A stretch of DNA of 21,969 nucleotides from an uncultured Flavobacteriales bacterium (GTDB lineage: Bacteria > Bacteroidota > Bacteroidia > Flavobacteriales > BACL11). This document shows, one piece after another, positions 7,958 to 15,264 of the stretch. The notes below the pieces were generated by a model that was given only the letters and a program-made list of their open reading frames with translations, was not told the DNA's origin and made no database searches. Position 1 is the first letter of the stretch; each line of letters starts with the position of its first letter. The stretch covers positions 1-21,969 of the forward strand of contig CAJXFN010000002.1 in NCBI GenBank assembly GCA_913052655.1, written 5' to 3'. A program made the translations under genes and the position numbers.

Positions 7958-7970
7958 TTTTTTTTTTTTT
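7957..7970 (-). repeat. 14-base poly(A) tract at the btuB/btuG junction
   Basis: On the minus strand an unbroken A14 includes the last two bases of the receptor's TAA, eleven intergenic bases and the A of the next ATG. A-rich leaders favour initiation in Bacteroidota, which largely lack Shine-Dalgarno use. A homopolymer this long is also prone to slippage, which would alter spacing but neither reading frame. Confidence 0.9.
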
Positions 7971-9834
7971 AAGTTAATATATTTATTTGAATTATAAAGT
8001 TTCTTCCAGGTTGAGGGTAGTTTAAGTAAGTCTGATAATCTAGATTAAATAAATTATTAATCGTAAGGATTAAATTAGAATTTAAAACATTTAATTTCTT
8101 AATTAATGTAAGATTAACTGTATAATGACTATTTAGAAAATTCAAATTATCAGATGAAGTATATACTTTTCCAATAAATGATTGATTAAGTATAAAATTA
8201 TAATCATTCAAAGTAAAATTTGAATTAAAATTTGCTTTGTTAACAGGAGTGTAAATTAGCTGATTACCAACGGAAGCATCTAGATTATCTATACCTATCT
8301 TATTTGTTGACAAATTATATTGATAGTTAAATTCATTTTGAATTTTTATACTACGACGAATATTAATGTTAAAATTAATTTTTGATTCAAATCCTTTAGA
8401 GTTTACCTTTCTTATATTTTCAGGCATCCAAATCCCATTATCCTGTTGATTCCACAAAATCCAATTATCCACATTCAGGTTAAAATAAGTAAAATTGCAT
8501 TTCAGTATTTTCAAATTAAAATCTAAACCTATTTCCTTATTTATGCCAGATTCTGGTAATAGATTCATATTGCCTATTGATCCGGAGCTTATCCAAAATC
8601 TATCGTTAAATGTTGGTGATCTGAAATTTTTATTAATTCTTCCCCTCAATCTATAATTTTTTAATTTCAATTCACATGAATAAGATGGTATAAATGGATG
8701 CTTAATAGATTTATTAAATTCTTTTCTAAGAGATAATTCGTTTATTATAATTTTAGATTGGTATGATATTGATGTATATATAGAATTTGTTAAATCAGAT
8801 TGTTTAAGATTTTCATATGATGAATTTTTCAAATCATTTTTTAGCGAGGATAAATTTAAATTGGTAAATATTTTTTTGTGATTATATTCTAAATTAACTT
8901 CAGAAATATTAGTTAATCCTTCATAGAATGAATTAATTTGTTTTGGCACATCAATGTAATATAAATTATCAAAGAGTAAAGCATGTTTAATTTTGCATTT
9001 AATACCATTAAAATTATTTAATAAAGTGAATAAATACCTTTCAGATTTATCGGTCTGTTCAGCTGTAGAGTTAGGAACTGTAATATTACCTGGTACCTCT
9101 CTAAATAAATTAGTATTCCAATAGTTAAACTGAAATACTGTATTTTTATTTAATAAGTATGAAAAATTAGAAATTAGAGTTTTTCCTTCTGTAAATGAGT
9201 GAATATTTTCTCTAAATTCATTATTATATTCATATTTAAAATTGTTACTGTCTCTTAGTTGTGAATAGTTTATGTAATAGTAATAATTATCATTAGAGTT
9301 TTCGACACTCATACTATGGGTACTTAATCCATAGCTTCCTCTTTCTATTGTAAAATTAGAATTAGTTTTTTTTATAAAAAATGGAATATTATTTAGATGA
9401 ATAGTTCCTCCAATAGATCCGCTTCCAAATATTGTAGAGTTTCCTCCATATGAAATCCCTAAATTATTAAATCCATTACTTGGTAATAGTTTTAAATCTG
9501 TTAGTCCAGAAGCAGAAGAATTGATTGGAATTCCATTCCATGATATTAGTGTGTGAGAAGCCGATGTTCCTCTAAATGAGGGGGTATTTAAAGCTCCATA
9601 ACTTTTCACATAAATTGTTGTATTTTCTTCTAAAATTTTATCAAAACTATTTGAATAAGAAAAGTTAGATAAGTTTTTTTCAAGTACATCATATCTAATA
9701 CCAATTGAATGTTTTAACTCTTTTGATTCAAATAGTTCAATTTCATCAAGCAATATAGAATCTGATACTGATTGAGATATCAATAATGATGGAAATCCTA
9801 AAAGGAAAAATATATTATTTAAACTATAATTCAT
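7969..9834 (-). CDS. btuB: BtuB-like TonB-dependent vitamin B12 receptor
   Basis: This outer-membrane receptor of 621 residues is close to the length of E. coli BtuB (614). A signal peptide covers about residues 1-21 (FFLLGFPSLLISQS). DEIELFES near residue 30 may be the TonB box. The plug domain is recognised by SFRGTSASHTLISWNGIPINS (about 93-112) and GSGSIGGTIHLNN (about 140-152). The rest is a series of amphipathic strands typical of a 22-strand barrel, ending NPQ-type NNLFNLDYQTYLNYPQPGRNFIIQ. No carboxypeptidase-like N-terminal extension is present, unlike SusC-type receptors. Cobalamin as substrate is inferred from the riboswitch directly upstream and the BtuG-like gene directly downstream. 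It is likely repressed by B12 through the riboswitch. Confidence 0.92.
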   Translation of the reverse strand: MNYSLNNIFFLLGFPSLLISQSVSDSILLDEIELFESKELKHSIGIRYDVLEKNLSNFSYSNSFDKILEENTTIYVKSYGALNTPSFRGTSASHTLISWNGIPINSSASGLTDLKLLPSNGFNNLGISYGGNSTIFGSGSIGGTIHLNNIPFFIKKTNSNFTIERGSYGLSTHSMSVENSNDNYYYYINYSQLRDSNNFKYEYNNEFRENIHSFTEGKTLISNFSYLLNKNTVFQFNYWNTNLFREVPGNITVPNSTAEQTDKSERYLFTLLNNFNGIKCKIKHALLFDNLYYIDVPKQINSFYEGLTNISEVNLEYNHKKIFTNLNLSSLKNDLKNSSYENLKQSDLTNSIYTSISYQSKIIINELSLRKEFNKSIKHPFIPSYSCELKLKNYRLRGRINKNFRSPTFNDRFWISSGSIGNMNLLPESGINKEIGLDFNLKILKCNFTYFNLNVDNWILWNQQDNGIWMPENIRKVNSKGFESKINFNINIRRSIKIQNEFNYQYNLSTNKIGIDNLDASVGNQLIYTPVNKANFNSNFTLNDYNFILNQSFIGKVYTSSDNLNFLNSHYTVNLTLIKKLNVLNSNLILTINNLFNLDYQTYLNYPQPGRNFIIQINILT

Positions 9835-9840
9835 AAACCT

Positions 9841-9862
9841 TTCGTTTTATTCCAGAAACGAA
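9841..9862 (-). promoter_or_regulatory. Riboswitch expression hairpin (P13-L13) over the btuB start region
   Basis: On the minus strand TTCGTTT and AAACGAA form a seven-pair stem with loop bases around CTGGAATA. The hairpin ends directly before AAAGG and the btuB ATG (9832-9834). TTCTGG (9852-9857) at the loop is exactly complementary to CCAGAA in the riboswitch L5 region (9972-9977). This is the expected cobalamin-riboswitch kissing loop; formation in the B12-bound state should limit ribosome access. Confidence 0.7.
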
Positions 9863-9873
9863 TTAGTTAAAAT

Positions 9874-10018
9874 ATATTTAGTAGGTCTTCTGACTTAGTT
9901 CTGTTGATTATTACCTTCCCATTTACACATAAACAGTGGTTGTATTATCAATAGTTAATGAACATTACAGCTTCTGGTAAAGTTGAGGAATTACACCTCA
10001 TTCCCTATCACTAAATAT
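9874..10018 (-). ncRNA. Cobalamin riboswitch upstream of btuB
   Basis: This is a minus-strand aptamer of about 145 nucleotides. P1 is a perfect nine-pair helix, ATATTTAGT (10018-10010) with ACTAAATAT (9882-9874). In order inside are the conserved boxes: GGGAA and GGTGTAATTCC, GCTGTAATG after the L5 segment, ACCACTG, TGGGAAGG, and the closing AAGTCAGAAGACCTAC. These match the cobalamin riboswitch core (GGTG.AATTCC, GCCACTG, GGGAAGG, GAAGTCAGGAGACCTGCC). It is compact, and L5 has CCAGAA where CCCGC is usual, with a matching change in the downstream hairpin. It should bind B12 and lower btuB translation. Confidence 0.95.
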
Positions 10019-10022
10019 TATG

Positions 10023-10030
10023 CAAATTTA
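10023..10030 (-). promoter_or_regulatory. Promoter core (TAAATTTG) for the riboswitch-btuB transcript
   Basis: The minus strand reads TAAATTTG, matching TAnnTTTG. A start about six bases downstream would fall at about 10017, where riboswitch helix P1 begins, which supports the assignment. No clear TTG is seen at -33. Confidence 0.5.
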
Positions 10031-10214
10031 ATAAAAGAAATTAATACATATAAAATCGTTATAAATTATATTTAAGTTTCATAAATATCTTGGATGAACA
10101 AATAATCTTAATAGAACAAAAATTAATATCATTTTTTTTAAAATTCTTATGGATGAGATTGTTTTTCAGAGTAATGAAATTTATATTTTAAACCATTTTT
10201 TTAAAAATTGAAAA
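10031..10214. other. Intergenic stretch with no recognised feature
   Basis: This is AT-rich sequence between the btuB promoter core and the tRNA terminator. I see no plausible gene, tRNA or strong hairpin in it. It may hold upstream promoter elements for btuB. Confidence 0.6.
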
Positions 10215-10244
10215 TAGAAAAGACCCTAAAAAGGGTCTTTTCTA
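10215..10244 (-). terminator. Rho-independent terminator of tRNA-Met
   Basis: AGAAAAGACCCT (10216-10227), loop AAAA, and AGGGTCTTTTCT (10232-10243) form a perfect 12-pair stem, extended by one T-A pair. It begins three bases after the tRNA CCA on the minus strand. The stem is followed by a T-rich stretch on that strand. Confidence 0.85.
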
Positions 10245-10246
10245 AC

Positions 10247-10323
10247 TGGTAGCGTGAGGCAGATTTGAACTGCCGACCTCAGGGTTATGAATCCTGCGCT
10301 CTAACCAACTGAGCTACCACGCC
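10247..10323 (-). tRNA. tRNA-Met (anticodon CAU), CCA encoded
   Basis: This 77-nucleotide cloverleaf lies on the minus strand. The acceptor arm is GGCGTGG with TCACGCT (G.U pairs at both ends), the D arm GCTC/GAGC, the anticodon arm CAGGA-TTCATAA-CCCTG, and the T arm GGCAG-TTCAAAT-CTGCC. The discriminator A is followed by genomic CCA (10247-10249). The anticodon is CAT, and one A.C mismatch closes the anticodon stem next to the loop. A paired acceptor end argues against initiator tRNA. Elongator Met is most likely; tRNA-Ile2 (lysidine-modified CAU) is the alternative that sequence alone does not fully exclude. Confidence 0.93.
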
Positions 10324-10334
10324 ATTATGGTTCG

Positions 10335-10363
10335 CAAATATAATATTAATACATATTAATCAA
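10335..10363 (-). promoter_or_regulatory. Promoter of tRNA-Met (TTG-N18-TATATTTG)
   Basis: On the minus strand TTG (10363-10361) is followed by 18 bases and TATATTTG (10342-10335). This is a full match to the Bacteroidota/Flavobacterium consensus TTG-N17-23-TAnnTTTG. The predicted start is a few bases before the tRNA 5' end at 10323. It is the best-formed promoter in the window. Confidence 0.75.
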
Positions 10364-10380
10364 TGTTTTTTATAAAAAAA

Positions 10381-11118
10381 TTATGGACCATCTTTTTCCT
10401 CTAAAATATTAGTATAATGTTTAAGGGATCTTAGAATAAAAACAATGATAGATACAATTATTAAAATCTGTAATATAGATGGAGATATAGATATATAATT
10501 ATTTTCAAAAGATATCCTGAATAGATCTATAAAAGAATAACCAATAACGGCAGAAATTATACCAGAGTATTCTCTCCTTAAAACACTTCGAAATGAAAAA
10601 GAAATCTTTGATTTCTTAAAATTAAATGTTTTAGGAAAAAAAGCTGGTGTTTTATTTGACCAATCTGTATATTTCTTTCCAAACTTTCTTTGTAAAAATC
10701 TTTCTTCAGCAAACATTATTCTTTCATAATAAATCCAAAAAAATAATGACATTATTATTATAAAAGAAATATTATAAGTAAAAATTGAAATTCCTAACCA
10801 AATTAAATAATTTCCTAAATATAATGGATGTCTAACTAAAGAATAAAGTCCAGTAGAATTTAAAAAATCAGCAATTTGCATCTTAGTGTTCCTTCCAGAA
10901 GTGCCTTTTGGTGTTGTTCCTATTGTATAAAATCTAATTATAAAACCTAAAATAGATACTAATATTGAAACAACATTATAAAAAAACTGAACAGATAAAT
11001 CAACTTTAGGTGTATAGTATATAAATGGAATTGCTATTAAAAAGAGAAGAACAGGAAATTGACCTCTATATTTAAACAAAAAATTCCCTTGTATTTCCCA
11101 TTTATCAACTAATGCCAT
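10381..11118 (-). CDS. Membrane methyltransferase of the ICMT/PEMT type (LmtA-like)
   Basis: This 245-residue integral membrane protein has about five to six hydrophobic helices. The hallmark region LVRHPLYLGNYLIWLGISIF (about 94-113), followed by EERFLQRKFGKKYTDWSNKTPAFFP (about 137-161), is the SAM-binding and catalytic core shared by isoprenylcysteine carboxyl methyltransferases and phospholipid methyltransferases. The N-terminus, WEIQGNFLFKYRGQFP, recalls the subgroup annotated as lipid A 1-phosphate O-methyltransferase (LmtA of Leptospira). That subgroup call is from memory and uncertain. Methylation of a lipid headgroup or lipid A phosphate in the envelope is the likely role. The gene stands alone, downstream of no close partner and divergent from the START-like gene. 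Confidence 0.75.
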   Translation of the reverse strand: MALVDKWEIQGNFLFKYRGQFPVLLFLIAIPFIYYTPKVDLSVQFFYNVVSILVSILGFIIRFYTIGTTPKGTSGRNTKMQIADFLNSTGLYSLVRHPLYLGNYLIWLGISIFTYNISFIIIMSLFFWIYYERIMFAEERFLQRKFGKKYTDWSNKTPAFFPKTFNFKKSKISFSFRSVLRREYSGIISAVIGYSFIDLFRISFENNYISISPSILQILIIVSIIVFILRSLKHYTNILEEKDGP

Positions 11119-11123
11119 AAATA

Positions 11124-11153
11124 TTGTTTATTCTAAAATAAATCCTTAAATTG
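11124..11153 (+). promoter_or_regulatory. Possible promoter for the START-like/lptF operon
   Basis: TTG (11124-11126) is followed by 20 bases and TAAATTG (11147-11153), one T short of TAnnTTTG. It would give a leader of about 45 bases before the ATG at 11205. It is imperfect but well placed in the divergent gap. Confidence 0.3.
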
Positions 11154-11204
11154 CAAAAAAATTACTACACAAAACTACAAAATAATAAGATTATAGATAT
11201 TTTT

Positions 11205-11588
11205 ATGTCATTAATTAAATACACTCTTGAATTTCCAATTAAGACATCTGTAAGTGTTTTATACAAAAGACTTAGTACTCCAAGCGGACTTGCGGAGTGG
11301 TTTGCAGATAATGTTAATATAAAAAACGATATTTTAACATTTTACTGGGAAGGATCTGAAGAGGAAGCTATTATTTTAAAAAAGAAAAAGGATGTTTTTA
11401 TTCAATATCAATGGTTAGAAGATGAAGGTGAGGAAAAATACTTTGAATTTTTGATTCAGATAGATGAAATGACTATGGATATATCATTAATTGTTACTGA
11501 TTTTGCCGAGGATGAATTTGATAAAGAAGAGGGTGTTCAGCTTTGGACAAAACAAATAGATAACCTTAAAAAAGCCATAGGAATATAA
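11205..11588 (+). CDS. START-like (SRPBCC/AHSA1-fold) domain protein
   Basis: This is a small cytoplasmic protein of 127 residues from ATG at 11205. It has the START/Bet v 1-like helix-grip pattern of AHSA1-related proteins. KYTLEFPIKTSVSVLYKRLSTPSGLAEWFADNV opens the fold, strands with FYWEGSEEEAI and FIQYQWLEDE follow, and a long C-terminal helix ends LWTKQIDNLKKAIG. The family in Bacteroidota usually begins at this methionine. An upstream in-frame TTG at 11151 would add 18 residues without family support and sits in a promoter-like element. The ligand or client is unknown. It is 12 bases ahead of the lptF-like gene, so probably co-transcribed. Confidence 0.8.
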   Translation: MSLIKYTLEFPIKTSVSVLYKRLSTPSGLAEWFADNVNIKNDILTFYWEGSEEEAIILKKKKDVFIQYQWLEDEGEEKYFEFLIQIDEMTMDISLIVTDFAEDEFDKEEGVQLWTKQIDNLKKAIGI

Positions 11589-11600
11589 ATAATTACTCTG

Positions 11601-12998
11601 GTGAGAAAACTACACCTTTATCTAATTAAATCTTTTTTACCTCCATTTATTGCTACATTTTTTATTGCGATATTTGTGTTGTTTATGCAATTTTTATGGA
11701 AATGGGTAGACGAATTAATAGGTAAAGGATTAGAAATTGATATTATCTTAAAGTTTATTATTTATGCTGCTACAAGATTAGTCCCCCTTGCTCTTCCAAT
11801 AGCTATGTTAATAGCATCAATAATGACATATGGAAAATTAGCGGAAAGAAATGAATTGTCAGCTTTAAAATCTTCTGGAATATCCTTAATTAGAATTATG
11901 ATACCTCTATTTATTTTTTCAGTTATTATTTCTATTCTATCATTTAATTATTCAAATTATATTTTACCTGTAGCAAACCTTAAAAGTGGAACACTAATAT
12001 ATGATATACAGAAGAAGAAACCAGCTATAAACATAAGAGAAGGAGAGTTTTATAATGAAATTGATGGATATACAATAAAAGTTTCAAAAAAGGATTATTT
12101 ATCTTCAATGATGTATGATATAATTATTTATGACCATACGTCTGAACAGTCTAACGACAAAGTTATAGTTTCTGATAGTGCAGAAATGAAAATTACTGAT
12201 AATGAACAATACTTAGAGTTAAAACTTTACAATGGGTCTTCTTATATTGAGATTTATAATAAAGATAGATTAAAAAATTATGGTCATCAGAGAATTAATT
12301 TTAAAGAAAATACTATTCGATTTGATCTAAAAAAATTCGGACTGAAAAGATCAGATGAGAACATCTACAAGAATCATTATTCTATGATGAATATCAAACA
12401 GTTATCATATTCTATTGATTCTCTTGAAAAAAAACTTGAAGATAAAGAAGAATATTACTCGAATAATTATACTGATAAATTTAATCTTAAATTATCATCT
12501 GTAAACGGTACTTTACTTAAAAATTCTAACACATATAGGAATAAAAAAGAGAAAATGGACTATGCTATCAACAAAGTTAGATCTATAAAATCTATTTTAA
12601 AATCTAACTCTGATGATTTAAATCATAAAAAATCAATTATTAATAGACACAAGATTGAATGGCATAGAAAATTTTCTCTATCTTTTGCATGTATAATTCT
12701 GTTTGTTATAGGGGCGTCTTTAGGTTCAATTATTAAAAAAGGAGGATTTGGAATCCCTATTTTGGTCTCTATTTTACTTTTTATACTTTATCATATTCTA
12801 AATATTACTGGAGAAAAGCAAGTAAAAGAAGTAGGCTTAAACCCATTGATTGGAATGTGGCTTGCTAATCTAGTGTTTACCCCTGTAAGTTTGATTTTAT
12901 TATACAAAGCAACAACAGACTCTCCCCTATTAGATTTTAGTTATTATAAGCAAACAATTAATAATCTTTTTAATAGAGGTAAATTAAATAAAAGCTAG
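11601..12998 (+). CDS. LptF/LptG family lipopolysaccharide export permease
   Basis: This is an inner-membrane permease subunit of the LPS export ABC system (with LptB), which extracts LPS and drives it along the Lpt bridge. At 465 residues it is longer than E. coli LptF/LptG (about 360). N-terminal helices run to about residue 125 and contain RLVPLALPIAMLIASIMTYGKLAERNELSALKSSGIS, including the coupling helix that contacts LptB. A periplasmic jellyroll-type domain follows. An extra charged, helical insert at about 270-345 (SIDSLEKKLEDKEEYY... onward) is a feature of Bacteroidota homologues. Three C-terminal helices include a GASLGSIIKKGGFGIPI segment. LptF and LptG cannot be told apart here. 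The start is GTG at 11601, chosen because it gives the conserved MRKLHLYLIKSFLPPF opening. Confidence 0.9.
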   Translation: MRKLHLYLIKSFLPPFIATFFIAIFVLFMQFLWKWVDELIGKGLEIDIILKFIIYAATRLVPLALPIAMLIASIMTYGKLAERNELSALKSSGISLIRIMIPLFIFSVIISILSFNYSNYILPVANLKSGTLIYDIQKKKPAINIREGEFYNEIDGYTIKVSKKDYLSSMMYDIIIYDHTSEQSNDKVIVSDSAEMKITDNEQYLELKLYNGSSYIEIYNKDRLKNYGHQRINFKENTIRFDLKKFGLKRSDENIYKNHYSMMNIKQLSYSIDSLEKKLEDKEEYYSNNYTDKFNLKLSSVNGTLLKNSNTYRNKKEKMDYAINKVRSIKSILKSNSDDLNHKKSIINRHKIEWHRKFSLSFACIILFVIGASLGSIIKKGGFGIPILVSILLFILYHILNITGEKQVKEVGLNPLIGMWLANLVFTPVSLILLYKATTDSPLLDFSYYKQTINNLFNRGKLNKS

Positions 12999-13006
12999 TA
13001 ATTTTG
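12999..13006 (+). promoter_or_regulatory. Possible promoter core (TAATTTTG) before ribBA
   Basis: TAATTTTG directly follows the lptF stop codon and lies 16 bases before the ribBA ATG. It is identical to the core before nqrA. No clear -33 TTG is seen, so ribBA and tsaD may have their own transcript in addition to read-through. Confidence 0.4.
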
Positions 13007-13022
13007 CAAAAAAATATTTCAA

Positions 13023-14234
13023 ATGAATTTCAACACTATTGAGGAAGCAATTGCGGATATAAAACAAGGTAAGGTTGTAATCGTAATTGATGATGAAAAC
13101 AGAGAAAATGAAGGAGATTTTGTAGCCGCTGCCGAAATGGTAACACCAGAAATGATAAATTTTATGGCTACTCATGGAAGAGGCCTTATTTGTACTCCAC
13201 TAATTGAACAAAGATGTGAAGAATTAGAATTAGAGTTAATGATTGGGAAAAATACAGCAGCTTACGAAACACCATTTACTATTTCGGTAGATTTAATTGG
13301 TAATGGTTGTACTACTGGTATTTCTGCTCAAGACAGAGCAAAAACTATTCAAGCTCTTGTAGACGATAATACAAGACCGGAAGACCTTGGTAAACCTGGA
13401 CATATTTTTCCTCTAAAAGCAAGAAAAGGTGGAGTTTTAAGAAGAGCAGGACATACAGAAGCCGCTATAGATTTAGCTAGACTTGCTGGATTTAAACCTG
13501 CTGGAGTAATTGTAGAAATTCTAAATGAAGATGGTACAATGGCTAGAACCTCTGAACTATTTAAACTTTCTGAAAAATTTGATCTTAAATTTATAACAAT
13601 TAAAGATTTAATTGAATATAGGATGAGAACTGAATCCTTGATCAAAGAAGAAGTAGAGATTAATTTACCCACAGAAATTGGAGATTTTAAACTAAAAGCA
13701 TATAGACAGACAACCAATAATCAATTACATTTAGTCATCTATAAAGGAAATTGGAATCTAGATGAAGAAATTTTAGTTAGAGTTCACTCTTCATGTATTA
13801 CAGGAGATATATTTGGTAGTTGTAGATGTGACTGCGGTCCTCAATTAGATAAATCTATGAAAATGATTGAAGAAAATGGAAAAGGTGTTATAGTATACAT
13901 GAATCAGGAAGGAAGAGGAATAGGCTTACTTAATAAGTTAAAAGCATATGAAATACAAGAAAAAGGTAAAGATACAGTTGAAGCTAACATTGAGTTAGGA
14001 TTTAAACCAGATTTAAGAGATTATGGTGTTGGAGCACAAATTTTAAAACATATGAATGTTACTAAAATAAAACTTCTTTCTAATAATCCCAAGAAAAGAA
14101 CGGGTCTAAAAGGTTATGGAATTGAAATTATTAAAAATATTCCTATAGAAATAGATTCAAATATACATAATAAGTTTTATCTTAAAACCAAAAGAGATAA
14201 AATGGGTCATACTCTTAGTAATTTAGATGAGTAA
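13023..14234 (+). CDS. ribBA: Bifunctional DHBP synthase / GTP cyclohydrolase II RibBA
   Basis: This fused enzyme starts both branches of riboflavin synthesis. The N-terminal DHBP synthase (about 1-200) makes 3,4-dihydroxy-2-butanone 4-phosphate from ribulose 5-phosphate. It shows DDENRENEGD (23-32), FMATHGRGLIC (48-57), and RRAGHTEAAIDLARLAG (140-156). The C-terminal GTP cyclohydrolase II (about 205-403) has the zinc site C258, C269 and C271 in SSCITGDIFGSCRCDCG, then NQEGRGIGL (294-302) and the late SNNPKKR. All key residues of both halves are present, so both activities are likely. The 403-residue length is normal for the fusion. It overlaps tsaD by eight bases. RibD is about 10 kb away at 2330. 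Confidence 0.96.
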   Translation: MNFNTIEEAIADIKQGKVVIVIDDENRENEGDFVAAAEMVTPEMINFMATHGRGLICTPLIEQRCEELELELMIGKNTAAYETPFTISVDLIGNGCTTGISAQDRAKTIQALVDDNTRPEDLGKPGHIFPLKARKGGVLRRAGHTEAAIDLARLAGFKPAGVIVEILNEDGTMARTSELFKLSEKFDLKFITIKDLIEYRMRTESLIKEEVEINLPTEIGDFKLKAYRQTTNNQLHLVIYKGNWNLDEEILVRVHSSCITGDIFGSCRCDCGPQLDKSMKMIEENGKGVIVYMNQEGRGIGLLNKLKAYEIQEKGKDTVEANIELGFKPDLRDYGVGAQILKHMNVTKIKLLSNNPKKRTGLKGYGIEIIKNIPIEIDSNIHNKFYLKTKRDKMGHTLSNLDE

Positions 14235-15249
14235 AAAAATAATTTTAGGGATTGAATCATCATGTGATGATACATCTGCTGCTGTTATATCAGATGGATA
14301 TATTCTCTCGAATATTGTATCAAATCAAAAAGTTCATCAACAATTTGGTGGAGTAGTACCAGAACTTGCTTCTAGAGCACATCAACAGAACATAATACCA
14401 GTTGTAGACACTGCTATTAAAAATGCTGGAGTAAATAAAGAAGATTTATCTGCAATATGTTTTACTCAAGGGCCGGGATTATTAGGGTCTTTACTTGTTG
14501 GTAGTTCTTTTGCAAAATCCTTTGCTCTAGGCATGAATATTCCTATAATAGCTGTCAACCATATGCAAGGTCATATTATGGCTCATTTTATAAAAGAAAA
14601 AGGAAATGAAATCAAATCTCCAAAATTTCCTTTTTTATGTTTAACAGTTTCAGGTGGTCATACACAAATTGTTTTAGTAAAATCTTTTGAAGATATGACT
14701 GTAATTGGAGAAACCCTTGACGATGCGGCTGGTGAAGCGTTTGATAAATCTGCAAAAATTTTAGGATTACCTTATCCAGGAGGTCCTTTAATTGACAAAT
14801 TTGGAAAACATGGTAATAAACATAAGTTCATATTTGGAAAACATAAAGTCGGTGAGTTGAATTTTAGTTATAGTGGAATTAAAACTTCTATATTAAGAGT
14901 CATTGAAAAAGGTATTGAAGAAAACGATAACTTTATTGAAAATAATATTGAAGATTTATGTGCAAGTATCCAGCATACTATTGTAGATATTTTAATAAAA
15001 AAAATAATGAAAGCTTCAAAAGAAAAAGGAATTAATCAAATAGCAATCGCTGGAGGAGTTTCTGCTAATTCATATTTAAGAACTAGATTATTAGAACTAA
15101 AAGAAAAGTACAATAAAGAAGTTTACATACCTAAATTTGAATACTGTACAGATAATGCTGCAATGATTGCTATTAGTGGATATTATAAATTTCTTGATAA
15201 TAATTTTTCTAATCAATCAATTACACCAAAATCAAGATTATACTTGTAA
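14227..15249 (+). CDS. tsaD: tRNA N6-threonylcarbamoyladenosine transferase subunit TsaD
   Basis: TsaD transfers the threonylcarbamoyl group to A37 of ANN-decoding tRNAs, working with TsaB and TsaE. The 340-residue length is standard. Visible motifs are GIESSCDDTSAAV (8-20), GPGLLGSLLVG (82-92), the metal-binding NHMQGH with H112 and H116, SGGHTQIVL (142-150), and YCTDNAAMIA with metal ligand D309. The start overlaps the end of ribBA by eight bases, so translation is probably coupled. The gene ends 15 bases before the convergent 211-residue gene. No strong terminator hairpin is visible between them. Confidence 0.97.
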   Translation: MSKKIILGIESSCDDTSAAVISDGYILSNIVSNQKVHQQFGGVVPELASRAHQQNIIPVVDTAIKNAGVNKEDLSAICFTQGPGLLGSLLVGSSFAKSFALGMNIPIIAVNHMQGHIMAHFIKEKGNEIKSPKFPFLCLTVSGGHTQIVLVKSFEDMTVIGETLDDAAGEAFDKSAKILGLPYPGGPLIDKFGKHGNKHKFIFGKHKVGELNFSYSGIKTSILRVIEKGIEENDNFIENNIEDLCASIQHTIVDILIKKIMKASKEKGINQIAIAGGVSANSYLRTRLLELKEKYNKEVYIPKFEYCTDNAAMIAISGYYKFLDNNFSNQSITPKSRLYL

Positions 15250-15264
15250 GGTGAGAATTAGTTT

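Noticed and set aside
10266..10300. A.C mismatch in the tRNA-Met anticodon stem as a sign of a decayed tRNA
   Set aside because: All other arms pair well, CCA is encoded, and a full promoter and terminator flank it, so it looks functional.
13349..13717. 122-codon open frame on the minus strand inside ribBA
   Set aside because: It is antisense to conserved DHBP synthase sequence, and nothing suggests a real gene.
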